Assembly (NCBI GenBank): GCA_011319805.1
Contig: SJRY01000264.1
Span: 1 to 45,353, forward strand
From: Macrocybe gigantea
Lineage: Eukaryota; Basidiomycota; Agaricomycetes; Agaricales; Callistosporiaceae
DNA: 45,353 nucleotides
Direction of reading: 5' to 3'
Under the pieces are notes generated by a model that was not told the DNA's origin, searched no databases, and saw only the letters and a list, made by a program, of their open reading frames with translations. The stretch's first letter is position 1. Each line of letters begins with the position of its first letter. This document shows, piece by piece, positions 12,767 through 23,311 of the stretch. Position numbers and translations under genes: made by a program.

Positions 12767-14455
12767 CTAGATCCTGTCATCATTTCCCGTGAACGAATCG
12801 TAGATGGAAAGATACTAGCCACGTGCGAAGTCAGCGAACTGTAACAATTCAATCGTGAAGAGAAGGAAGGGGAGCACTTACCTGCGGCGCAAACGGCCAC
12901 TTTTCGAATGCATCCACAAGCACCTTCCAGTCCTGAACCGTCATATCACGGATCTGCGTATCCGCATTGATGCGCTGGTCAGGTGGGAGAGACGGGGAAG
13001 CGACTTTCTTGAGCAGGCTTTCCGCCCCGGGAGCCAGAGTGCTGGAAAGGGAAAGTCGTTCAAGATACGATCTCACAAGTCCGATCGCTGCAAGAGACTT
13101 ACGCCAAGGCACCCTTGAACGGTGTCGACTTTCTGACGTAAAGACGCCGCAGGCAATAGTCCCAGATTTCTAGCTTGCCGGGTTGGATGGACTTACGATG
13201 AGAAGGGTAGAAAAGAGGTTTTAGCAAAGAGTTCGAAAGAGCATAAGAAAGGTACCGACAGAGTCAACCAAAGGCAGTACTGTAGCAGTTTGGAAAGGGT
13301 TGCCGACCCGTCTCTTGGAGGCCTTCTCGCCTGGCGACGGTCGCGCGGGGTGGAAATGTTGGTCGTAAGGCTGCAGGTAATGGTATGGTAGTGTCATGTG
13401 GCACTGAGCCACGGCTTCCGTTATGAGAGTGAGTTTGCACCGTGCGCTATCCTTGGTGGTTGCGATCATTCGCTATAATGATTCACCATTGAACGTCCAC
13501 ATCGTCGCGCCAAGGTAAACAAGAACACGTATTACACGCACCTTCCATAGATATTCGCCTAGCACGAAGTTCAAAGGGACTCGACCATAATTGAACAGCC
13601 ACTGTCGGTCGGGTATGGATCTGAGGAACTGAGCCATTAGCTGCTCCCCAACGACTGACGAAGGCAGATGTGAGATGAACTGGAGTTGCTGGTGAACTTT
13701 ATAAAGTCATAATCAAATCAGATTTGAAAGCATATGATCGAGTTACTGACCACCGTCTGACCATGCAAGCTTCTGTACATCATCCATCAATCCCAGATTC
13801 TCTATTGTCTGGTATGTTGCCCAACTGAACCCACCAGTAGGGATAACTTTGACTCGTGGATCGACGGATTCGAGAGGCTTGATTGAGAACGACCTGAGAA
13901 GTAAACCTCTTAAGTAGTTGGGAATTGAACGCACACGAAGGTATTCAAGATATGGGCCGTAATCCTCCATGACAATCAATTGCTTTATCCGCTCCTTCGG
14001 AAGATTCAACAAAGCCCGCGTGAGCTGGCCAGGCCCTTAATCACATACGCACTATGAGATGAAGCTGAAGAATTCAAAAGGCAGGTGGACGGACCTGGAT
14101 ATGCCTCCAGGATCACCTTGTCCTTGGAGCCGTGCGGAACGAAGGCGTCTGCGAGTAGCTTTGCGGTGTCCGGGTTGCGAAGCGAAACCCGATCCCTCGC
14201 CTTCATGGTGCTCGGGAATGCGGATAGCCAGTCGTCCATTCGAGGTAAACTTAGTTTGGAGTCGTCGTCGTGCCCGTGGTTTTGCGGCTCAGACTCAGCA
14301 AGGACCCCACGCACCAAGGGGTCCACCTTGAATGAAGTGGTGGCTGCCTTCATTCTGTATCCACGGTGCCGACAGCATATCCTTGTGACGCTATGCACTG
14401 TGCATGTGGATGGCCGCGAGGAGAAGAGAACAAGGGCGGTCCTCCGCAGAGACAT
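12767..14455 (-). CDS. Mitochondrial transcription factor B / rRNA adenine dimethyltransferase-like protein
   Basis: Seven exons on the minus strand: 14455-14095, 14035-13751, 13696-13542, 13472-13260, 13191-13103, 13041-12882, 12814-12767. They sum to exactly 437 codons (436 residues). The N-terminus is rich in Arg, Ser and Thr with few acids, as in mitochondrial targeting peptides. The SAM-binding motif I is clear at residues 117-123 (E-A-Y-P-G-P-G, followed by QLTRALL). It matches the KsgA/Dim1/mtTFB fold family. In fungi, members of this branch act as Mtf1-type initiation factors for mitochondrial RNA polymerase, often without methylation activity. The C-terminal part (IWDYCLRRLYV, LAPGAESLL, FEKWPFAP) matches the basidiomycete branch as I recall it. 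The fourth intron uses an unusual GTCGGT donor; only this choice keeps the family frame. ATG 14455 is the first in-frame ATG. Confidence 0.85.
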
Positions 14456-14505
14456 GGATTGTGGCTTGTGCAATTCCGCCGACTAGGCGGCACAAATTGC
14501 GGCCA

Positions 14506-14513
14506 TCACGTGA
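14506..14513. promoter_or_regulatory. TCACGTGA palindrome upstream of the mitochondrial factor gene
   Basis: An exact TCACGTGA palindrome about 50 bp before the start codon at 14455. It is the E-box/CDEI core bound by Cbf1-type bHLH factors in fungi. The same octamer occurs at 23595-23602. Confidence 0.45.
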
Positions 14514-14901
14514 CGATCGCGTCTCATCCTTGACAAGCCGCCACCGCGCCCCTCCCAGTCAACAAAATCTGGAGTAACAAACATCCGTCAGCGTCTTTCG
14601 GTACTTGTAGGATATCATTAGAGGAGACGAGTAGCAAATCGGCCCTGCGGTAGTTCATACGTAGCTATTGAGACAAAAGTAACATATCTGTACAAGCAAT
14701 TCATGCGTGTACATAATATCATGCCAAGATGTTAGATCTGAGATGGGAGGGGCTTAGTTGTCAAAGATTGTTCCCAGTAAATGGATTAAGGATTGCTGTA
14801 CACAACGTCAGTTATAGCAAGGCATAGAAAGGGGATGCATGCCACAGTAAGAAATGACATCCTCGACGAAAGGCACATATTTCCCACTGAGCTAATCTGG
14901 C
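14514..14901. other. Intergenic between two minus-strand genes
   Basis: About 390 nt with no coding signal. It must hold the terminator of the coiled-coil gene and part of the promoter of the mitochondrial factor gene. Confidence 0.45.
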
Positions 14902-15673
14902 TCATACAACAATTCGCTCCCATAACCAGCTGACATCGATCTGTTCTTTGGCATTGCCTGACTGGCAGGCTGGAGATGAACTGACGTCAATGAATTGCTT
15001 CGCGATCCAAGTGCAGAGAATGAAGCTAACCGTAGTTTTAATGTCATTCATTGCCTGTCCGTTTATCGTCCTGCGACGTTTGCTTGGTGTTTGTGAAGAT
15101 AGTCCTGATGGAGACGAGGTCTGCAAAGGGGGCGTCCTGTCGCGTACGCGTTTTGCGTGATGTCGCATAGGTGGTACGCTGACGAAAGGGATCAGGCGTT
15201 TCCGCATCGCAGGAGTCGACTTTGGCCGTGTCGTGGCGACAGTCCTCAGTGTTAGCGCAGTGACGGGTTTGGGGCTGAACATTGACTCGTTTCCATCCTA
15301 AATGGCAAGAATTGGTTCTCAAGGCTCCAAGATCGGAACGAAGATGGAATGAGAGACCGACCGTGAATGCATCTGAGTCAGGAAATGGCATGGTTAGCTC
15401 AGTGCGAGCCAGCTTGCGCTTGAGATCCGCCACTTCATATTCCACTTCGTCAAACCGAGTCTGCAGCGCGAAGAGCTCCTGCCTGGTCTTAATCAGGGAA
15501 GAACGATACTTGTCGCGCTCCGTTCGCAGGCTCTCGTTCTCCTGTTGGAGAACGGAAAGACTGCGTTCATGCTCCGATTTGAGCTTCTGCACATCGTTCT
15601 GGACACGGCCGTTCTGGCCGTCTTCATTTCGCGAATCTCTCGTAGTCGTTGGCATGGACGTCAATTTGACCAT
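14902..15673 (-). CDS. Small coiled-coil protein with basic C-terminal half
   Basis: Two exons on the minus strand, 15673-15362 and 15297-14902, joined in phase 0 across a 64-nt intron, giving 235 residues. Residues about 25-90 form a charged coiled coil (QKLKSEHERSLSVLQQENES and RTRFDEVEYEVADLKRKL-like heptads). The second exon is basic and rich in Pro, Ser and Thr, with a nuclear-localisation-like SKRRRTING segment. The intron donor is GTCGGT, as in the neighbouring gene. A further intron near the 3' end (a GTTAGC at about 15030) is possible, so the last 45 residues are uncertain. I do not recognise the family; a chromatin or cytoskeletal adaptor is only a guess. The gypsy element inserted about 84 bp upstream of the start codon, so the native promoter is cut off. 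Confidence 0.6.
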
Positions 15674-15756
15674 CAACTGGATGGAACCGGGAGACCTGTC
15701 GGGTACGATGGTGTGTTTGATGGTAGTGGAAAGCGTAAAAAGGGAAAATCAGGTTC

Positions 15757-15761
15757 CACTT
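15757..15761. repeat. Target-site duplication, left copy
   Basis: CACTT directly before the 5' LTR, repeated at 23558-23562 directly after the 3' LTR. A five-base duplication is usual for Ty3/gypsy integrases. Confidence 0.93.
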
Positions 15762-16007
15762 TGAAGCGATTGGTACAGGACGACCGAGTTAGCTTCATTT
15801 GTATGTGTTTGTTTTCTCTCAACAATACTGGCCCTCGTCGCTTTTGTTCTCTTTTGTATGTAGTTTACAAGATCTCAGATCAGGTATCTAGGTATTTAAA
15901 CCCCTCCTTCATGTACGGTAACAGCAGTGTTTCCATTAAAGAGTTTTGGCCAGTTCTCTCAGATTGACTAAGGCTTGGACTCACTCCAATCTCTCGTGAT
16001 TTCAACA
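15762..16007 (+). repeat. 5' LTR of the gypsy element
   Basis: 246 bp, TG...CA, identical to 23312-23557. It contains a TATTTAAA box at 15893-15900, the probable promoter for the element transcript. Confidence 0.95.
15893..15900 (+). promoter_or_regulatory. TATA-like box in the 5' LTR
   Basis: TATTTAAA in the middle of the LTR, the expected place for the U3 promoter. The same box is at 23443-23450 in the 3' LTR. Confidence 0.55.
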
Positions 16008-16087
16008 CATTTTTGAACTCCTTTTAACTTCTCTTACTTTCCGTCTCTCTCCGATTGAAGGCTTGATCTCCCTTGCATCGACACGAG

Positions 16088-19000
16088 ATGGCTACCAGTA
16101 CTGCTGTTACGCAAGGTCAGAAGACCACTCGTACCGCTGGATTATTTGGGCAAAACCCTTCGCTTAAAGCCAGGGTAAAGTCCGATGTGGCGAAGGGATT
16201 CTCTACTGTGCCAAAGGTTGCGGATGCACCTGCTAGTGGCCAAGGATCCAGTACCGACCTTAGGGTCGAAGAACGCGCTCCTACGGGAGGGAGCCGTTTG
16301 ACTCCTCAAGCAGAGGAGGGAAGCGCAGAAGGATCTGTAGATACATCAGCTGATGCCGCCGATGATGGATTCTTGCATCCGCGTTCTCCATTCGGTGACT
16401 CTGAGAATAGAGGAACCAATATTGATACTCAACTTAGACCAGCCAGGTGGAGTGACGAAATGGATGAGGAAGATAACGGCGTTATCACTCCCATTGTCAC
16501 CGGAACTGCTCAAGCCAGTAAGGATGACGGCAAGCAGACCAAACAACCTAGAGATGCTGGCGAAATCGGTAAAGAACTTAAACGACTGGTCAGAGAAATG
16601 ATGGAACTCAAGGTCATAAATGCCTCTCTGACGGCAGCTCAAGAGCAATTGGCCCAGAACAACCTCCTTCGTGAAGAAACGATCAGGCAGGAAGAAGCAA
16701 AATATTCTGGACAGAACCCGACTTACGATCGAGCTTCCTCTGCTCTACCTCGTGGCAGCAGCATGCGCCGAGCTATGCGAGGTGACGACCCTGGAGATGA
16801 CTCCAACCCCCCGTCTGACTCTGAATCCAAGAAGCCTCCGACGGGAGGCGGAGGAAGAGGAAATAGCGGTGGTAGTGGTGGGGGCGGCAGCGGAGGTTCC
16901 GGAGGACCCGACGATGGAGATACATCCGACGATTCCAATGGGCCTGACCTCTTCGATCAGGAACCCGAGTCTGACCATGCTAGTGACTCGGAAGGAACCA
17001 AACGAACAAAGCGTGAAAAACGTCGACGTTATCGCGCTAAGATAGCAAGGTTAAGATACCAGCAGAATTTCCTGAAAGAAGACCCACCTTTCAAGTACAA
17101 TGGAGAGGTCCAAGCTGGACTCTTCAAGAAATGGGTAAGGGAAATTCGAGACTGGATCAAACGAGGGCACTTGTCAACCCAGGACGGCATCCGAATGTCT
17201 GGAAAGTACCTAGGGGACCGCGCTTATCAGTTTTACGAACGTGATATCCTAGATTTAGGAAAGAAATATGAACTCACAGAATATTTCGAAAGAATGTTCG
17301 ACTATTGTTTCCCAATCGATTTTCGTATGAGACAACGAGATAAATTCGATACGAGTCGGCAGGACAACCGAAGCGTTCTTGACTTCCTTCGTTATCTCAG
17401 ACAAGTCGCTGATACCATTGGGGACATAAGTGATAAGGACATCGCCCTCGCATTCTGGAGGAGATGTCAGCCTTATCTTCGGGTTAAAATGACTGAAGAG
17501 GGATTTGAACCCACTAAGATATCTATCGAAATGATAGAAGTTGTCGCAGTACGACTTGAGCATGCTCATAACGCAGCTGAGGAAGAACGGAAGAAGTCTT
17601 CCAAAGTAAATCCTCATAAACCTCACCTGAAAACTGCGAGTTCAGGACCCTTGAGCTCTCCTGAATCGGCACTCTTGTCGAAATCTTCCTCAACCTCAGG
17701 GAACTCACCATTGAAGAAGCAAACCAAGAACCCACTTCGGGACAAAGCCCGAATTAAGAAACTCCGTGAGGAAGGGCGTTGCTTCAGTTGTGGATCAAAA
17801 GACCACATCTTGAGTCAATGCCCTGACCGGCTGACTAAGAAGCCACCCGTTCGACTTGCCACAATGGGCTTGATGAGCCCCGCAGAGGTGCGACTTGCAG
17901 CTGTTCAAGAGGGGTCAAACCTTAGCCTGTTCGGTATTGGAATGACTCAAACGGCGGATAGAGTGTCGAAAGAGGCCAGACGCGCAGCCCTGGTCGATAC
18001 CGCTCTCAAGACCCTTCAGCAATCTGTCCCATTAGCCTTTGACTATGAGCTGGATGATGCAGAGGTCTCGCCGTTCGTACCTGGTCGGTTCTCAACCTAC
18101 CAATGCACCTGTCAAGTCCCCGAAGAGAAGGAACATATTATCCTTCTCGACGAGCTCTGCTCAGCTGACCTTGAGTTGAATTACTCTGATTTGGAAGACC
18201 CGGATTTTGACATCGTGCAGTGGCTACACGAGCAGAAAGCAGCGAATTTCCGGTGTCTCCTTCACAAGCGACGGAGGGGCTCCTCATTTCACAACTCTGG
18301 TAACAGTGGTTCGGGTGAACCGGGTGACGACTCTGATTCCGAGTCAGATACGTCTGATGATGGGGAGGATTTTCCTCCTAATGGCCCTGATGGTACTGGG
18401 AACGAGACTCGCCATTATAATGACTCCGCACTGGGTTGCAGCACCTTAAATGTCTCTGTGGTAGGCTCACCATCCACCCGACACCAAACTTCCTCGGAAG
18501 TGATGACCCTTGAGCGCAATGCCACCAGAATCAAAGACCCTACTATTATCATACCAAAACCCATCGTAGTGGTTGTACGTATTGCAGGGAAGCCTTGCCG
18601 AGCATTGATTGATACTGGCTCACTTGCTGATTTTATCTCGACTACCTTGGTGGACCAGTTGAAACTTCCATATGAGGTTCTCGAAAAACCATTAGCTGTG
18701 CAATTAGCCATGTCAGGTTCTCGAGGCAAAGTCAAATGCACAACCACGGTTGAGATTGCTTACCAGAATATAAGAACGCGACACCAATTCTTCGTAGCCA
18801 ACTTGGATTCATATGATCTTATAATCGGTTTACCATTGCTATGTCAGCACAAGATAATGATAGGCTTGAACCCCTCACAGGTTATCGTGAGGAGTGACGA
18901 ACCTCTGCCTATTACCCGTGACCAGTCTGTGGTCATAGAGTCTCGAGCAGCTGAATTACATAACATACAGGTTGAGACATATCGTGCCGAGTTGACAGAA

Positions 19001-22000
19001 TATGCGGATACCATTTGCAAGGAGGCGATCGAGACACCTCTCCCACCCCTTCGTGCAATCAACCACGTTATTCCCATAATTGATGAGGATAAAGTGTATT
19101 CTTGGCGACCATCACGCTGCCCAGAGGCCTTGAAACCGTTATGGAGGTCGAAACGCGATGATTATATTCGTACAGGCCGATGGGAATTCCGTAGCGGATC
19201 GAATGCAGTACCGATGATCATGTTAAAGAAACCAACGAAGGATGGTACCCTGAGACTACGGACTGTCATAGATACTCGTCAGCGCAACGAGAATACTCGA
19301 AAACTTGCATCACCGCTACCTGACATGGAGGCAATCCTTCGCAATGTAGCCTCACATCCATACCGGACGCTAGTTGACGGAAAGGATGCATACGAACAGA
19401 TCCGGGTGACTCCTGAGCATGTCAGTCGCACCTTGTTCACAACGCCGGATGGGACTATGGTGAGCTACGTCATGCAGATTGGGGATTGTAATGCTGGCGC
19501 AACATACCAGTCATTAATGAATCATATTTTCGCCCCGTATATTGGTGTTTTCATGGATGTTTATCTTGATGACATCGTGATCTATTCTGACACTCCCGAA
19601 GATCATGTCAAACATGTCAAAACTATTATTGACACTCTTCAAGAAAACAAGTTCTACCTTAGTGCACATAAACTCCAGTTCTTCACGGAGGAGATGAAGA
19701 TCCTAGGTCATATCATTGACCGCGAAGGCATTCGGATGGACCCCGCGAAGGTCGACTCTGTCCTTAACTGGAAAACACCAACAAATAAATCTTTGTTGGC
19801 ATCCTTCATCGGTTCGGTTGCTTACCTGGCCCCAGGCTGCAAGGATATCAATTCCCAGTTAGCTTTGCTTAATAGGCGAAAAGCCCCGACGACTCCTTGG
19901 CACTGGGGACCCTCCGAACAGCGGGCTTTTGACCAAGTCAAAGACACCGTTCAGCGCTGGCGTGACGAACGGCGAGTTGCACCTGACTATAGCCCAAGCG
20001 CCGAACGCCTCAACTTGACTTGTGATGCTTGCTTGACTGGCGGCAGTGGTTGCCTGTCTCAGGGAAATAACATCGATACCGCGAAAGTAATCGCATTCTG
20101 GTCCGGAAAGTTTAACTCCGCCCAGCAGAATTACCCTGTGCATGAATTGGAACTACTGGCAATTGTCGAGTCAATGAAACGCTTCGCTCACCTGCTACAG
20201 GGAGTCCGATTTCGCGTTTTCACGGATCATAAAGCTCTGGAATGGATAACAAGCCAGAGGAACCTGTCCCCACGCCAAGCTCGTTGGCTAGAGACTATCT
20301 CGCAGTTTGATTTCGACATCGAGTACTTGCCTGGTGAAAGGAATATCATTGCCGATGCTCTGTCTCGTTTGTACAGTAATGAACCTAAGGGTACAGTCAG
20401 GGCAATAAGTGAATATGTCACGGCGGAAGAGGAACACTCACCATCACCGTTGATTCTGAGCCTGGTCTCATCACCCCTGTACACTGGGGATGAGCTGTTT
20501 CTTGGAGCGACTAGCAGCCGGAAGAAGAAGCCGAGTCGTGCTGAGAGAGCTCGGGAAGCCTTTCCTAATGCAAAGAAAGTGACTCTTCGCGTTAAGAACC
20601 TATCAGAGTCCCTGGAGGGCGAGAAGGTGGCTTCATCACCACCTGAGCCCGAAAAGGTAGACGAAATAGCAACTGATCAAGACCCAGTGATATCTGAAGA
20701 GTCAGGTGATCTGGAGTATGTTAACCCAAAAGAAGCTGCAGCTCCACAGGAGGGCGTAAGGGAGCCAGAAAGGAATACTGATGATATCGAAAGACATCAA
20801 GTCAGTATCATACCTGGAGGAGAAATCCTTTCTGAGGACTCACCTACCCTCACGGAAGTGATATCATTGGGAGACCCAACAGTCGACATCCATCGAAGCT
20901 TAGTTGGGCGCTACGCCGAGGACAAATTCTTCGGAAGCATCGTGGCTGAACCCAATCGTTTCAAGAATTTTGAAGTATCAAACGAGTTGGTTTTCTTAAA
21001 AGATAACGGGAAAAGAATTTTGTGCATTCCCGACATCAAAATTGGTGAGCGAAGAATACGGGAAATAATAATCTCCCATGCTCACTCAATCTTGGCTCAT
21101 CTCGGAGCACATAAAACCATCAGTTACCTCAGGGATAACGTATGGTGGAAAGGGATGTCCGAAGACACGAAAGCATTTGTTGAGACCTGTACTCTGTGCA
21201 AAACCTCCAAATCAAGGAATCACCCTCCTTACGGACTATTGGAGACCCTCGAAGTTCCAACGAGGCCTTGGGAAACCATAGGCATTGACTTCGTCGGCCC
21301 ACTTCCGGAGTCTGAGACCCTGAATGGAAAGTTTGACATGATATTGGTCATAATCGATCATTTGACGAGCATGGTACACCTTGTTCCTACAAAGCAGACT
21401 TATCGCGCAAAAGACATCGCCGAAATTATGTTTGATCGCGTGTATAAACTTCATGGCATGCCGGCCCATATTGTCAGTGATCGAGACTCGTTGTTCACAA
21501 GCACATTCTGGAAAAAGCTAAATGAGCTAGCAGGCATTGAACTACGGATGTCCTCAGCTTACCATCCACAGACCGATGGTTCCACAGAACGAGCTAATCG
21601 TACCGTGACTCAAATGCTTCGCTATTGTGTAGCCCCACATCAACGAGACTGGGCAATCAAGCTACCCGCAATAGAATTTGCTATCAACAGCGCAAGATCG
21701 TCAACAACAGGATACGCACCCTTTGTCCTGAATTATGGCCGAATGCCGCCTTCCATGGTATGGAACGTTGACCCCGAGTACCGTGGGGTAGCGGACTTCG
21801 CACAAGGAATGCGCAACGCTGTGATCAGCGCACACGATGCAATCATCTCGGCCCGCGTAAAGCAAACAGGGCTCGCAAACAAGAAGCGCAAAGAAGCGCC
21901 ATTTGTGAAAGATGATCTTGTCTACGTGTCAACAGAGAATTTGCGGGTCCCGAAAGGTCGCGCTCGTAAGCTCGTACCTAAATGGATTGGACCATACAAA

Positions 22001-23254
22001 ATCCTCGAGGATTATAAGAATAATACTTACCTTGTTGATGTTCCCGCTGAAATCAAGCAGCGTGGTGTCCATCCTGCCTTTCATGCGAATGTACTTCGCG
22101 TTCATGTCCCGAACGATGACCGTCGTTTTCCTGGAAGGCAAATGCCTCAGATTGTCGGCATTGGCAAAGTCGAAGAGTGGTCTATAGATAAAATAGCCAC
22201 CCACCATGGGAAAGGCAAGGATGCCTTGTTCGAGCTTGTCTACAAGACCGGGGATCGATTTTGGCTCCCTTATCATGAGGTTTCGAAATTAGAGGCACTA
22301 GCACAATACCTTGAAGCTGCCGGTGTAGACAAGATCTCGAACCTCCCTCGCAAAGTCACTGCTGATCCCGCCGTTGAGGTATTCGCAACGAGCAGTCCTT
22401 ATTGTCTGCCGAATGACAAATCTCATTATCCAGCGGAATCTTCAGAGAGCTTAAGAAGGCGAAGCGTGCCCGCGAAAACTCACTCGTGCGGTACCGGTCA
22501 TCCTGTCCCCCCTTCGTTCTGTGCTATGTCTTGCCCTACCACGTTCAAGCCCGAAGACGTGATCGTTTTTAAGGAATTCGCGAAGAAGGTCAAAGACGGG
22601 TCTCTTGATCCTTCTTTTGATCTCTTACCTCCGGGATACGTCGAGTTTTGCATCCTGAACCAGCATCATGTAGACGCTGATATGCGACTCCCGATCCCTT
22701 CTTCGGTCCCTACAAAAACCGTTGAGATAAACGGCCGGGACACCATTACCCTTGTACCGGAGCAGGTCCCACATGCTCCGAAGAAGGATAAGCCTGATAA
22801 CAGGCCTGGACGCGGTCCTTACCCTCGCAAAAGAGGCAACCCTCGCGCGTCGCGCTTTCGGGAGCTACAGGACGCTATCATCAATAGGTTCTCTGTTGAG
22901 ACCGACGCCAGTAAGCCTCTTGCTCGCGGAATGAGGATATTCCCAACTCACCGTTATCCAGAGCGCCACGAACTTGGCGCTACGCGTCGACCGAGGACTG
23001 CCAGAAAAAGCACTGGCGGGTATGATCGACGTGCCCCAGGATCATTCAGAAACAGGGTTCTTGACAACCGAAAGTCAATCCCGGATACCGGAGGAGTTGG
23101 AACTGAGTCCAGCTGGAATGGTACCGCTGCGAAGGATTTCGCTGGCGACGTGGCAATGGGTAAGTTGGTCCTATATGCCTTTGTTTTCTTGTGGGCACAA
23201 CTTATCTTCGGGATGGTTGTGTTAGGGGTTGCTGAAGCCTCCAACCCTGCTTAG
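16088..23254 (+). CDS. Gag-Pol polyprotein of the Ty3/gypsy element, intact
   Basis: 2388 codons from ATG 16088 with no stop or frameshift. Order: acidic N-terminus; Gly-rich linker (about 255-280); Gag capsid-like region (about 330-480); CCHC zinc knuckle C565-x2-C568-x4-H573-x4-C578; long acidic spacer; aspartic protease with D842-T-G; reverse transcriptase with motif A VDGKDAY and YLDD at 1159-1162; RNase H with D1313 and FTDHKALEW; spacer of about 200 residues; integrase with H1664/H1671 and a CTLC zinc site, then the D1734, D1798, E1834 triad (35 residues between the last two). A weak chromodomain-like segment lies at about 2031-2085. A further 300 residues follow: a basic region rich in Arg, Pro and Gly and a predicted membrane helix at about 2360-2380, ten residues before the end. 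Gag and Pol share one frame, so no frameshift signal is needed; the Gag:Pol ratio must be set another way, for example by proteolysis. Confidence 0.96.
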   Translation: MATSTAVTQGQKTTRTAGLFGQNPSLKARVKSDVAKGFSTVPKVADAPASGQGSSTDLRVEERAPTGGSRLTPQAEEGSAEGSVDTSADAADDGFLHPRSPFGDSENRGTNIDTQLRPARWSDEMDEEDNGVITPIVTGTAQASKDDGKQTKQPRDAGEIGKELKRLVREMMELKVINASLTAAQEQLAQNNLLREETIRQEEAKYSGQNPTYDRASSALPRGSSMRRAMRGDDPGDDSNPPSDSESKKPPTGGGGRGNSGGSGGGGSGGSGGPDDGDTSDDSNGPDLFDQEPESDHASDSEGTKRTKREKRRRYRAKIARLRYQQNFLKEDPPFKYNGEVQAGLFKKWVREIRDWIKRGHLSTQDGIRMSGKYLGDRAYQFYERDILDLGKKYELTEYFERMFDYCFPIDFRMRQRDKFDTSRQDNRSVLDFLRYLRQVADTIGDISDKDIALAFWRRCQPYLRVKMTEEGFEPTKISIEMIEVVAVRLEHAHNAAEEERKKSSKVNPHKPHLKTASSGPLSSPESALLSKSSSTSGNSPLKKQTKNPLRDKARIKKLREEGRCFSCGSKDHILSQCPDRLTKKPPVRLATMGLMSPAEVRLAAVQEGSNLSLFGIGMTQTADRVSKEARRAALVDTALKTLQQSVPLAFDYELDDAEVSPFVPGRFSTYQCTCQVPEEKEHIILLDELCSADLELNYSDLEDPDFDIVQWLHEQKAANFRCLLHKRRRGSSFHNSGNSGSGEPGDDSDSESDTSDDGEDFPPNGPDGTGNETRHYNDSALGCSTLNVSVVGSPSTRHQTSSEVMTLERNATRIKDPTIIIPKPIVVVVRIAGKPCRALIDTGSLADFISTTLVDQLKLPYEVLEKPLAVQLAMSGSRGKVKCTTTVEIAYQNIRTRHQFFVANLDSYDLIIGLPLLCQHKIMIGLNPSQVIVRSDEPLPITRDQSVVIESRAAELHNIQVETYRAELTEYADTICKEAIETPLPPLRAINHVIPIIDEDKVYSWRPSRCPEALKPLWRSKRDDYIRTGRWEFRSGSNAVPMIMLKKPTKDGTLRLRTVIDTRQRNENTRKLASPLPDMEAILRNVASHPYRTLVDGKDAYEQIRVTPEHVSRTLFTTPDGTMVSYVMQIGDCNAGATYQSLMNHIFAPYIGVFMDVYLDDIVIYSDTPEDHVKHVKTIIDTLQENKFYLSAHKLQFFTEEMKILGHIIDREGIRMDPAKVDSVLNWKTPTNKSLLASFIGSVAYLAPGCKDINSQLALLNRRKAPTTPWHWGPSEQRAFDQVKDTVQRWRDERRVAPDYSPSAERLNLTCDACLTGGSGCLSQGNNIDTAKVIAFWSGKFNSAQQNYPVHELELLAIVESMKRFAHLLQGVRFRVFTDHKALEWITSQRNLSPRQARWLETISQFDFDIEYLPGERNIIADALSRLYSNEPKGTVRAISEYVTAEEEHSPSPLILSLVSSPLYTGDELFLGATSSRKKKPSRAERAREAFPNAKKVTLRVKNLSESLEGEKVASSPPEPEKVDEIATDQDPVISEESGDLEYVNPKEAAAPQEGVREPERNTDDIERHQVSIIPGGEILSEDSPTLTEVISLGDPTVDIHRSLVGRYAEDKFFGSIVAEPNRFKNFEVSNELVFLKDNGKRILCIPDIKIGERRIREIIISHAHSILAHLGAHKTISYLRDNVWWKGMSEDTKAFVETCTLCKTSKSRNHPPYGLLETLEVPTRPWETIGIDFVGPLPESETLNGKFDMILVIIDHLTSMVHLVPTKQTYRAKDIAEIMFDRVYKLHGMPAHIVSDRDSLFTSTFWKKLNELAGIELRMSSAYHPQTDGSTERANRTVTQMLRYCVAPHQRDWAIKLPAIEFAINSARSSTTGYAPFVLNYGRMPPSMVWNVDPEYRGVADFAQGMRNAVISAHDAIISARVKQTGLANKKRKEAPFVKDDLVYVSTENLRVPKGRARKLVPKWIGPYKILEDYKNNTYLVDVPAEIKQRGVHPAFHANVLRVHVPNDDRRFPGRQMPQIVGIGKVEEWSIDKIATHHGKGKDALFELVYKTGDRFWLPYHEVSKLEALAQYLEAAGVDKISNLPRKVTADPAVEVFATSSPYCLPNDKSHYPAESSESLRRRSVPAKTHSCGTGHPVPPSFCAMSCPTTFKPEDVIVFKEFAKKVKDGSLDPSFDLLPPGYVEFCILNQHHVDADMRLPIPSSVPTKTVEINGRDTITLVPEQVPHAPKKDKPDNRPGRGPYPRKRGNPRASRFRELQDAIINRFSVETDASKPLARGMRIFPTHRYPERHELGATRRPRTARKSTGGYDRRAPGSFRNRVLDNRKSIPDTGGVGTESSWNGTAAKDFAGDVAMGKLVLYAFVFLWAQLIFGMVVLGVAEASNPA

Positions 23255-23300
23255 TAGACTGAGCAGAGTTATCCTGAATGGTCTCGCCGTGGGCGAAACC

Positions 23301-23311
23301 AGGAGGGCGTA
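23301..23311 (+). other. Probable polypurine tract
   Basis: AGGAGGGCGTA directly precedes the TG of the 3' LTR. The position fits plus-strand priming; it is short and not perfectly purine. Confidence 0.45.

Noticed and set aside
15762..15967. Identical short frames in the two LTRs that could be read as a duplicated gene
   Set aside because: They are translations of the LTR sequence itself, with the TG...CA ends and target duplications explaining the repetition.
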